The notes below the pieces were generated by a model. The model was not told the DNA's origin. It worked only from the letters and a program-made list of their open reading frames with translations, and made no database searches. Both the position numbers and the translations under genes were made by a program. DNA of 64,000 nt from Brachionus manjavacas (lineage: Eukaryota > Rotifera > Eurotatoria > Ploima > Brachionidae): NCBI GenBank assembly GCA_019054805.1, contig JAHQIY010000019.1, positions 836,001 through 900,000 on the forward strand, in the 5' to 3' direction. Below, one piece after another: positions 1 through 9,179 of the stretch. The first letter of the stretch is position 1; the number at the start of each line of letters is the position of its first letter.

Positions 1-1240
1 AAAAGGCAAAGAATAATTTTTGCACAAAATTTTTTTTTAAACAATCCGCATGTACATCATCTTGACAAATTTCTTTGCCAAATTTTCAAAAAAATTAAAA
101 ATTATATTTGTTGTTATAATCTTAAAAAAAATTATTTTTGAGAAATTATTGTTATATTTGAATGTAATCCGGCTGCTCAGTCGCCAAACATCTGCCATTG
201 CTAGTAGCAGACTCTCTACTTCTCAAGAAATGTCCAACTTGAGCGTTAAAACAGAGCCGTGGTAAACCTAATTAGCCTGTGTGTCCTCATGTCTATTTTC
301 GAGTTGATCTACAATTGTTGAAAGTTTATTCTCTTGGCAGAAGAAAGCCTAATTTCTTATAACTAATTATCAAAAGTTTATTTCTAGTGATTTCAGTCAT
401 CTTGAGTATCAATGAGATAGTAAAATTAAAGATTTTGCAAATTTAATTGACTTAAGCATTTTTTTTAATTAATTTTTGATTAATAAGCGAAAAAGAAATT
501 GTATTTATTTTTTTAGAAAATTTATTATAAAGTTAGAATCTTCTTTATTTTTATAAATTTTAACAAAAATGTATAATTCAATTTTAATTTTTTAAACTAA
601 TTTTTTGAAGAGAAAATATTAGCTGAGTCTGTTAAGATTAACTAGGAGATTCTTTTAAACTACCTAAAAGCTGAAATAGATTTTTATTTAGTTTTGTCTA
701 TTCCACAGACCCTCACAATAACTGCTTGGAAGAACAAAAAATCTACGATACTTCCGTAGAAAACAACCTTAAAAAGCTTTAAAAAATAAAAGTACCATAT
801 TAATTTTGATTTATAAATAATAAAAAAAATTTGAATCATGTAAAATTTTTTTGTTATTAATAATTTTACTCTTTCTTTTTTTTTGCTTTTATTAATATTT
901 GGCACGGATTTTTAAAACAATATCTGTAAACTATGTCTATCAATGATTTCATAACCATTTCATACTGTTTAAGTCTCTGATTCAAATAATAATTTTCATA
1001 AATTTAAGTAAAGTATTTATTTGGCCTGTTGGAAAAGATTTCAAAAAGAAAGATAATGAAAATAAGAAAAAGACGGATCACTATTTTTTTCAGAATAGAC
1101 TTTATTGAACAAGTTATTTTAACATTAATTTAACATTACCTACCAAAATTAAAAAAAAAATTATAATAGTTAAAAACAAAATTCAAATAAAAGTCTTGAC
1201 TTGTTAGAAAAAATTTAAATATAAATACTATTTTTAAAAT
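1..1240. other. AT-rich gene-free stretch
   Basis: Very AT-rich sequence with long A and T runs. Short open frames here are low-complexity and have no recognisable motif. I see no gene, RNA or clear repeat. Confidence 0.6.
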
Positions 1241-1249
1241 AAGGACGTC

Positions 1250-2030
1250 AGTAGACATCACCACAAATTTAGAAAAAAAAATCACAAATTCAGTAAAAAT
1301 ATTACTATTTCATTAAAAAAAAAAACTAATTTGGTTTTTTATTCACAAAACCAATAAAACATATCTAATAGAGCGAAACTGTCACTAATTAATTTATTAA
1401 TTCACTAATTAGATAAAACCTGCACTAATTTGATAAATATAGAAGTTGAAGATATTCCTTAAACTCAAATTCAAGTAAGTAAAATTATTCGAGCAAAAAT
1501 GGAAAGCAAAAAATGTTAGGGAAATAGAAATTTTTTTAGAATATTTTTTAAGTCAATGGGTCTATAAAAACAACGGCTGGTACGAAAGGTATTATGATGG
1601 TATTCCAAACACGACAAACGGACTCGAGTCAAGAAGATGATGTTGTCGAAACGACGAGCAAGAGAGCAATAATGGAGAAAACAAATGAAATCAAACGCTC
1701 AAGCATTCAAATAAGTTGTGAGAAGTGTAACGCAAAAATGTTTAAAAAAAAAAGAGGTTTTTATTGTCCAAATGGCTGTACAAAAAAAAAATAAGTATTT
1801 TTTTTTTTTTGTAATTATTTTTTTACTTAATTAGTGAATAAAATTAAAATAAAGTTATAATTTAATTGAATTAGTGTTTTTTCATCTTTTTTTGTGATAT
1901 TTTTTTTATTTTTTGTGTTCTTTTTTCTGAAATAAATATTATAAACTGAATTAGTTAACTGTTTATTGATTGTGTTATTTTTTTACTAAATTAGTGAAGA
2001 TTTTTACTGGATTTGTGGATAGATAATATT
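1250..2030 (+). mobile_element. MULE-derived element with inverted subterminal repeat arrays
   Basis: The left part (about 1250-1440) repeats variants of CACTAATT, CACAAATTCAG and CACAAATTTAG. The right part (about 1800-2020) repeats the reverse complements (AATTAGTG, CTGAATTAG, ACTGGATTTGTGG). The outermost motifs, CACCACAAATTTAG on the left and CTGGATTTGTGG on the right, are in inverted orientation, so they look like decayed terminal and subterminal inverted repeats. They enclose a short transposase relic. Subterminal repeat arrays are common in Mutator-like and hAT elements. The MULE assignment comes from the protein motif. No target-site duplication was established. Confidence 0.5.
1560..1794 (+). 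pseudogene. MULE-type transposase C-terminal relic with zinc-ribbon-like tail
   Basis: Two overlapping frames appear to belong together. Frame one (1560-1640) reads VYKNNGWYERYYDGIP followed by NTTNGLES, which resembles the W...(P/R)TNNxLES signature near the end of MULE transposases. It ends at TGA 1638-1640. A second frame opens at ATG 1594 and runs 66 codons, ending with CEKC...CPNGC (a CxxC/CxxxC pair spaced like a zinc ribbon) and a lysine tail. The likely explanation is a frameshifted remnant, but the 66-codon frame could also be a small zinc-ribbon protein by itself. No catalytic DDE region is present. Confidence 0.45.
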
Positions 2031-2283
2031 ACTGTTCTTAAAATAATGTTCTTTATTAATTAGTATGTTTTTTTTTTTAATGATAACAAAGGTTAATTGT
2101 ATTTAATTGTATATTTTTTAATTTTTGATTTAAATTTGGCACCTCTTTAGCATATTTTAGTTCTATTCTATTTTAAGAAAAATCATTTTCAAATTCTATC
2201 CAGGAATAGAAATCATACGAAACTATTTCAATACTAATTTTTAAAGCTTTATGGAAAAAATCATTTAGTTCAGGGTAAAGGAG

Positions 2284-3190
2284 TCAAATTTGGCGTAATC
2301 GGGTTAATTTCTGGACAAATGCGACCATGCCACTACTTGTCTCTACTTTTTTCACCTTTTTAGTCAAATTGATTCTTTTAGTTGAATGCAAACTGATTGT
2401 ATTTTCTATTTTAAATGTAGACTCAGTCATCAGTGTATAGAATGACTCATCTTCCCAATTGATCGATGTGTTTCCATTTATCTGTTCTGAAATAAATGGC
2501 TCAGTGATCAATTTTTCATTTTTGATATTGTAATAAGGGTCATAGACTCTTTGTATGATGCTTTCATGATCATTCAAGTCACCCCAGAGATTCATTGTTG
2601 CGTTCATTAAATACCTTAAAAATCTATTCACATAAAGATCGTAATCAATTTGATTATTTGCCATAAAAATATTGAATTTTATTTCACATAATAAATTGGT
2701 GCTTATTTTGATATTGGCAGATTTTTTGAAAGCGGTCCAACATATATTTTCTATTTTCTTTCTAATATAATTTCTATCTCCTTTTCCCTTAATTAAATTG
2801 GAGTCAGATATCAGCAAAGATTTTCTAATAGATGAATCATTAACAAATTTAATTGCATACGAAACAAATGTGTTATTTTTAATGTGATATTTATTTTCTA
2901 AATTTAGAATAGAAATAAAATTTTTTTAAATTTCAATTTTTGAAAGTGAATTCAAATTGTTCTGAAAGTAATTACTGCTAATATTGAATAAACCTCCACT
3001 TTGATAAGATTCGCTCACTAAATCTATTTTTCCTGAAATAAAATTTTATAAAATTTGGAATCCTGATTTATTGCATGAGAGAGCAAATAAAAAATATGAA
3101 GATCTTATAGATGAGTTGGTGGCATGCAGTTTACAACTTGCATTTGCTCTCAGAGTTGATGCGAATCTTGAATTGCTTATCTCCAAATAA
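2284..3190 (-). pseudogene. Decayed beta-helix-like protein gene (minus strand)
   Basis: An open frame on the minus strand runs from about 2928 down to the stop at 2284. There is no ATG at its apparent start (the first candidate is TTG). Upstream, to about 3190, related coding sense continues in other frames, broken by stops. The upstream part shows repeating I-x-(N/S)-N-x-F-type turns such as HIKNNTF and ISSNYF, reminiscent of right-handed parallel beta-helix coils. The C-terminal ~120 residues match nothing I recognise. Because better beta-helix fragments lie nearby on both strands, I read this as a broken member of the same gene family. It could instead be an exon of an unrecognised gene. 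Confidence 0.35.
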
Positions 3191-3523
3191 ATTGATTTAA
3201 AATATAGATTTGAATTTAGAGATGACTTGCCAAAATAACTTGATTCAATTTTAAGTATAAAGATGTGATTTCAAGATTAAAAAAGGAAAAAGTAAAATTT
3301 TAACAAATTTTGACCTTGAAATTATTTTTAGAAAGGTTAATAAGAAAAACTCTTATAACTTTAATTTTCGTATACATTTTAATTTTGTTTTTAAATAATA
3401 AGATAAATAAAAATTTTAAAATAAAATCTTAGAAATAAAATTATATTTTAATAAGATATTGAATTAAATAAAATAATAATAATATAATAAGATTAATAAG
3501 ATATTTAATTTAGAAGCTTCTCC
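3191..3523. other. AT-rich spacer
   Basis: Low-complexity AAT/TAA-rich DNA. No coding or structural signal is seen. Confidence 0.5.
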
Positions 3524-4310
3524 ATGATGTTTAGAATTTCAATTCTATTGAGTCATTTACTTTTGTTGGGCCATGTTATTACATCAAAACTAAACAATTC
3601 TTTACACATACCTAGCCGTGTACTGCCCAATTTTTTTAATCAAACAGTTACTCTAGGTAAAAACGACACATCATATATTGATGCTGGTTTTACTGTTTTT
3701 TTCTTTGGATTACTTGCCACAAAAGCAGCCTTAATAAATAATACAACTAGAAATTCTCCTACAAAAATATCAGCTTCTAAGTTTGTGCTCTAAGACATTT
3801 CAATTTATCTAAATTTGTAGAATTTAACTCATCATTAGATCTTCTCAATTCAAATCTACAAATAGCCAATTCTAATTTAAATGCTGATTGTATCAATGTG
3901 ACCAACTCTTATTCCAAGATAACAGACACCTATGTATATGCTCAATACATGAATGCCACTTCTGGATCAATAAAAATTCAAAATTCCTTTGCCAATTCGG
4001 ACAGGAGTTTTTTCAACTCGACACAATCTTCAAAAACATAAAATACGATGGTAGTTTTTTAATATCAGGCAAAAATTCATCAAGGCAATTTATTAAAGAG
4101 TCTATTTTTTTTATCATACAATTGAATTCAAATGCTCTGAATTAACTAATTTAGCAGAAGCAGTATTCAATCAGAACATATTCGAGCAAAGAGTTAAATT
4201 TCTAAATTGCTTTAATGTTTTGATGAGAAATGACAGTTTTCGGACAGAAATTTGTCCTCTCATCAATTTAAACTGCTATCTAATTTTTGCAGAATTTTAT
4301 TTCTATTTCA
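3524..4310 (+). pseudogene. Frameshifted secreted beta-helix-like protein, N-terminal part
   Basis: ATG 3524 opens an 89-codon frame with a convincing signal peptide (hydrophobic core SILLSHLLLLGHVIT) and several N-x-T/S sequons, ending at the stop beginning 3791. Coding sense continues one frame over from about 3781: VEFNSSLDLLNSNLQIA, then INVTNSYSKITDTYVYAQYM and SIKIQNSFANSDRSF. These Asn/Ser-rich alternations are typical of right-handed beta-helix coils. After a TAA near 4040 it resumes in another frame up to about 4300, where LINE sequence begins. A frameshift or a misread splice could explain the first break; the multiple breaks favour a pseudogene. It probably joins the fragment at 5050-5463, split by the LINE insertion. 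Confidence 0.45.
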
Positions 4311-5046
4311 AAATTGAGCAAGAAGAGGTACCTTTAGAGCAGAATCCAACCTTTTTAGGAATCAGACTGGATCCAAAACTTGCCTACACAGCACATCTAC
4401 AAGACGTTATAAAGAAACAGACGTCAAAAATAAATCTAATCCGTAAAATTAAAAGCTTTAAATGGAGTTCATCTCTAAGAATCAATTTAACCCTCTATAA
4501 AACTTTAATTCGCTCATTGTTTGATTACTGTTTCATTATTTTAAATTCGGGAGCAGAAAAAATAAAGCTTAAACTACAAAATATGCAAAACAGGATTCTA
4601 AGAATTATAAAATTTTTTCCTCTTAAAACAAGCATTAATACTATGCATAAAGTACTTAAAATTGATAAAATAGAAGTCAGATCAAACCAACTATTCATTA
4701 AATTTATGAAAACGAGAGCTCAACATGAATTAATCGCAAAAGAAATCCACGATTACCTTTCTAAAAGACCAAATGAATCACAACAAAAATTCAGAACAGT
4801 TTTTGACAAGCTACAGTGATAAATTTAAATTTTTTTTTACTCAAAGTCTTCAATGTAACTTAACTTAAATTTTTTTTTTTTTTCAATTTTAAATTGTCTA
4901 TGAGGCTGAAATTAATAATAATAATAATAATTAATTTCAAAATGTTCCTAACAGGCTGGCTGAAAAGAAGGCACTACGCCGTTCGGAGCTGCCAAAAGGA
5001 ACTATTCCCTCTAAATTATATATTAAATAAATAAATAAATATTTCT
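4310..5046 (+). mobile_element. 5'-truncated LINE (jockey/CR1-like), reverse transcriptase C-terminus and 3' tail
   Basis: The frame ending at 4819 carries the region after the RT catalytic core of jockey/CR1-type LINE ORF2: FLGIRLDPKLAYTAHL, then YKTLIRSLFDYCFIIL, then LQNMQNRILRI. The YADD core is absent, so the copy is 5'-truncated, as usual for dead LINE insertions. After the stop come a poly-T/A stretch, an (AAT)n run at about 4912-4931 and a terminal (AAAT)n run at 5031-5046, which look like LINE 3' tails. The insertion appears to split a beta-helix pseudogene. Confidence 0.75.
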
Positions 5047-5049
5047 ATC

Positions 5050-5463
5050 TATCCAATACTTGGCCTAGCAATGAGTAAAATTTATGAGAATATTTTTATC
5101 GACTGGAATGATTCTTTAAGCCAGTAGATTCTTGGTCAAAATGTGAGGCCAAACATCACTGTCCATATTGACAGCACCATCGTAATCCCGGCATACATTA
5201 CTGTGACCATTTATCCCGGAGCCAAGCTTTATTTTTCCACAAATAGCCAAATAATTGTTCTTGGTAATTTGGTCACATTTAATTCACAAGAATTAGTTTT
5301 ATTCACTGCTGAAAAATCGAAATGGAAAGGCACTTCTTTGTGCAACAGCTCACAGTCCATTTTGATGAGTGTAATGGTTGCCAAAGCGAATCATTTCATT
5401 GCTGACGACATCATGTTAATAGACTCACATTTTTATCTAATTGACAACATGGTACTTATTTGA
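5050..5463 (+). pseudogene. Parallel beta-helix (pectin-lyase-fold) protein fragment
   Basis: The 5143-5463 frame contains the recurrent beta-helix coil pattern: HIDSTIVIPAYITVTIYPGA, followed by KLYFSTNSQIIVLGNL and ELVLFTAEKSKWKGTSL. This is the I-x-PG-x-L-x-F / I-x-V-x-G-x-L / PI-x-FT / W-x-G alternation seen in extracellular right-handed beta-helix proteins. The same frame extends upstream to about 5050 but is broken by TAG just before ILGQNV, and it ends in TGA at 5461. It lacks an initiating ATG and is probably a relic. Residue pattern supports the fold only, not a substrate. Confidence 0.55.
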
Positions 5464-5742
5464 GTGAGCATTGATAAAGTCAGCTACAATCTAAATTCAA
5501 ATTCAAATAATCAATTTGAGAATCTAATTAACGTAATTGCCCGATTTTAGTGACATGTCACTATAGTTGGGTATTCGGCTATAGTGACATATCATTATTT
5601 ATCGAACACTGGTTTTCATTTTGACCTTTTTCGACTAATGCGACATGTCACTATGGTCGAAAAAGGCTTAAAAATGATTTTTTTAGTAATTAAATTATTT
5701 TTTTATTAGCTTTTGTCTTGATGACGAGAAAGTGTTTAACTA

Positions 5743-6590
5743 GAGTCATTCCTCGGTATAACGAGCAAGTTGGGCGAAAATTTTTGTGCTCGTTATATCG
5801 AAACTCGTTTTATCGAAATCCCATTGAAAAGGATGGGCAATTTTTATTTTTATTTTTAACGAAATTCCATTTCTCTCTTTAAACTTGCACAGCCATCCAT
5901 TACTAGCTTTGAATTCACGATTGCCTAACATTGTCGCAAACTTTAAAGCCTGTAGTTGAATTTCACTGCCACTCACTGTACAATTACTGTATTTTTGAAC
6001 TTGTTCGAACCATAACAACACACGACGACGTCATCGTAACTTGACAATTTAATTCGTTTTTTTGTCGGGGCCGCATAAATTTTTTTCGTAGTGTTCTAAT
6101 ATTTTTGCCTTCGACGAGAGAATTGTTGATATTGTCGATGTATTTACGCCGTATTCTTTAGAAAGTGCAGTGGTAGTTATTTTTTGATCGCAATGCTTTT
6201 TTATAATTTCTATTTTAGTCTCAAGCGAGATATACTTTCTTTTTTTTGAGCAAGTTTATCTGTCATTTTTTTCAATTAGATTAGACAATCAAGAATTTTC
6301 AGTTATTTATATTCAATTATAAAAAGAAAATTAATTGTTTTATTTTTATTTTTTTTAATATTTTTTCTTAATACACAAGTGTGAAAGTTTTTTTTTTCAA
6401 GCTCGTTAAAGGCAGTTTTTTTTCTTAAAATGATTAAGTGGTCTTTCAAAATAAGCTCGTTTTATCAAGTTTTCGTTCTATCGAAAACATTTTTATATCT
6501 TTTTGTATTGCTCGTAATCGGTTCCAGGAAAAATGTTCGTTATAAAGAGTTTCTTGTTTTATGGGGTCTCGTTTTACGGAGGAACGACTG
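5743..6590 (-). mobile_element. Nested pogo/Tigger element relic
   Basis: The ends are imperfect inverted repeats: GAGTCATTCCTCGGTATAACG at 5743, and the reverse complement of CAGTCGTTCCTCCGTAAAACG ending at 6590. Both are flanked by TA (5741-5742, 6591-6592). CAGTC...CCTCG.TATAACGA termini and a TA duplication are typical of pogo/Tigger elements. The element sits wholly inside the 5531-7830 transposon, so it inserted later. It encodes only the N-terminal DNA-binding half of a transposase on the minus strand. Confidence 0.7.
5746..6250 (-). pseudogene. Tigger/CENP-B-like transposase, N-terminal DNA-binding part
   Basis: Reading the minus strand from about 6250, a pipsqueak-type helix-turn-helix is visible (SLETKIEIIKKHCDQKITTT, then LSKEYGVNTSTISTIL and KAKILEHYEK). 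After a frame change a CENP-B/Tc5-type second helix-turn-helix follows at 6021-5830 (WFEQV, GSEIQLQALKFATMLG, FKASNGWLCKFKERNGI). The frame then runs into the terminal repeat and stops at 5746. The DDE catalytic domain is absent, so it cannot be an active transposase. Confidence 0.7.
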
Positions 6591-7879
6591 TATTAAGAAA
6601 TTTTTTATTTTATTAATGAATTTTACGAAAGACTATAAAATTCTCAACTTAATCCTTGAAAAAATAAAAGTTAAAAGTTTAATTGACTAATTGATTTAAG
6701 TTTCTCATGTAAAGGCGTGTTTAGTTACCAATTAAAACAATCAATCCCTTTTTATAACATCAATAAACAAACCTAAAATTTAAGGATAAAAATATCAGTT
6801 AATTTTTTTTGTTTCGTAATGCCTAATTGCAGCTCTTTTGAATTCCATTGTATATGAACGGCGTATTTCGTTTTCCTGTTCCTTTTGCGATTTTAACATC
6901 TTAATTAATTATTGTTATTAAAATTATTACTTTGATATATTTAATAAGTATAGGTATAAAGTAAAGGACAAAAAACTAAGAGGCCGTGATAAAGAATTTA
7001 ATTTAAACTAAAAAAAGCTCAATCTTCAAATTTTTCTGAATCAGCGGATAAAAATCTATTTGAATAAAAATTTTTAAATAAAATAATCGAAAAAATTTTT
7101 TTTCGATCAACCCTTTAAACTAATCCACCCATCTAATGTACAAAACGACAGTTTTTGTGGCCTTTTTTGTATATTAAAAGAATGGAGTATTATCAAAAAA
7201 TTAAAACATATGAACATTTAACTACTACGTTTATCCTAAAATTTTATGTTAGTTGATTACTGCTAGAAATGAATGTGATTTAGCTTATCATGTGTTCACA
7301 TTAGAATTTATTTATAATAATAAAATCTTAACTGAAACTATGATATAAAAAAACGATGAATAAAATAGTCAAGAATGAATTTTTATATAGTTGAAATTTT
7401 GGTTTTGTTGAAATTGTATATATATGTTTAATATGATAACATACAGCTATTTTACATTTTTAGAAATAATTGCGTAATCATATTTCAAGATTTAACATGC
7501 TTAAGTATTGAGTTAAAATTAAACAAAGTAAATTCAAAATTTCAAAAAAGTTAAATAGAAAAAAAACGTGCCATGTTGTGTTAAATGTATTAAATATTAA
7601 CAAATCTATCAATACAAAACTTTTTTAATCATAATTTACAATTATAAAACGATATGTAAAATTTTTTTGTCTATCGTGACATGTCACTAACTTAGACACT
7701 AAATTTTGTAAAAATCGTCTTTTTTAGGCCTTTTTCGACCATAGTGACATGTCGCATTAGTCGAAAAAGGTCAAAATGAAAACCTGTGTTCGATAAATAG
7801 TGACATGTCACTAAAAACGAGCAATTACGTTAGCTGAAAAAAATCAAGCAAAATTCCAAAATAAAAAATCAGCAAACAA

Positions 7880-8135
7880 GTTTAAAATAACTCGTTGCCA
7901 TTTATTACAAGTGCCCCATTGACCATTAATTTGTAGGTTTCTTCAAAATGGAGCACAGCTCCGACTCCCGGTACCAAAGAAGCGTCTGCATGAATAATTA
8001 TATCGCTTAGTTCTAAATTGTGCAGCAACTCTCCACCTTATTCATACCGTGCATAAACTGTGATTGTTCTTCTAGTCGATTAGATCACGTGAATGAAAAT
8101 AGTCATAAACTCAGCGTCTTGCCTGAAGAGGTGTA
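7880..8135 (-). pseudogene. Beta-helix protein fragment, inverted copy
   Basis: The minus strand from about 8040 to 7895 reads LELSDIIIHADASLVPGVGA, then VLHFEETYKLMVNGALVING. This is again the PG-x-x-L-x-F / L-x-V-x-G-x-L coil pattern of parallel beta-helix proteins. Upstream, RTITVYARYE is in frame but followed by a stop, so the gene is broken. It lies in opposite orientation to the fragment at 5050-5463, on the other side of the TA-flanked transposon. Confidence 0.5.
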
Positions 8136-8150
8136 TCTTCATTCTAGTTG

Positions 8151-8530
8151 TAATAAACGGTCAAACATACCAGGACCGCCAAAATAAACGGTCTTAAATA
8201 AACGGGCGGCCAAAAAACCGGCCTAAAAAATACGGAGGGTCAAAAATAAAAGCCGTCAAAAAAAACAGCCAATTTTTTGTCGGCTAGCTACTTAAATTGA
8301 AATTTTTTCGAAATGATGTTTTTAATTTTTTTGAAAAAAAATAATTAAAATGATAAAAAAAAATTTTCTTGATTAATTTTAAAAAGTTTTTTAAGATTTT
8401 TTTTTTTATTTTTCAAAATTAAAAAAAAAATTTAGATAGTCCAAAAATTTGACCGCCTAGCTGACCGGCCAAATGACCGCAAAAAACCGTCCGTGTATTG
8501 GACCGGTTTGTCTTGACCGTATCCAACATT
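8151..8530 (-). mobile_element. MITE rich in ACCGG/CCGGT motifs, copy 1
   Basis: GC-rich for its surroundings and full of inverted short motifs (GGTC/GACC, CCGGCC, GACCGCC). Its right end, ACCGGTTTGTCTTGACCGTATCC followed by AACA, is the reverse complement of the left end of the copy at 22326. Internal blocks also match that copy in inverse. The left boundary near 8151 is approximate. No coding capacity is seen. It is a non-autonomous DNA element whose superfamily is not settled. Confidence 0.6.
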
Positions 8531-9179
8531 ACTTACATATGTAATTTCACGAAAATTTACGTAAAAATTAGTAAAAACACTAGTATCAAATCAGCACTTA
8601 AAGTATTATATTCATTAAGACTTTGAGCACACATTTTTATATTGTAAAAAAGGTCCGATTTTAAAAAATTTAAAATTTTTGTATTCAACTCGTCAAGATC
8701 TTGAAGGAAAATTTCTAAAATTCAAAATCTTTTTTTTTCTTCATATTGTCCCTTAGCCTTTTTCTCTAAAAAATATTTACCATTTTTACTTTTTATTCTT
8801 ATGTTAAATTCTTAATTTTTCGTTAACTTTAATTTAACTATGTCCTTGATAGATGGACGTCTGTGCTGGATGGGGTTGGGTTAGCAAACAAATAAACAAA
8901 AACTTAAATTATAATATTAACTTTATTTAAATCAAAAAACATAACTAAACTGAAAAAAACTAAAAAAATAATAATCCCTAAATGGCTCAAACAAACAAAT
9001 TTATATACAAAAGAAATAAACTAAAAGTAACTAAACTTTTGCATTTAACACTTATCTCTTTATCAACTTTTAAGCTAACCCATTAATTTCTATTTCAAAA
9101 AATATTTAGACTAAACATTAAACTGTTTTTTATTTTTTTTCTATAAAATGAACATTAAATATTCTTTTTTAATATTTTT
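8531..9179. other. AT-rich spacer downstream of the propeller gene
   Basis: Contains scattered TTTACGTAA-like motifs around 8550-8570 and several TTTATT sequences (AATAAA on the minus strand) that could serve the 3' end of the minus-strand gene starting at 12287. No gene is seen. Confidence 0.4.

Larger units (their letters stand above)
5531..7830. mobile_element. DNA transposon with ~130-160-bp terminal inverted repeats and TA target-site duplication
   Basis: The left end reads TA then ACGTAATTGCCCG. The right end is its inverse, CGAGCAATTACGT then TA (7831-7832). Both arms (about 5531-5690 and 7674-7830) carry TAGTGACATGTCACTA and a shared stretch with TTTTCGAC and CATGTCGCATTAG. The left arm has an extra partial duplication of the GTGACAT motif. 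The TA duplication points to the Tc1/mariner-pogo group. No transposase of its own is visible; the only coding relic inside belongs to a second, nested element. After removing that, about 1.45 kb of AT-rich filler remains, so this copy is non-autonomous. Confidence 0.75.
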
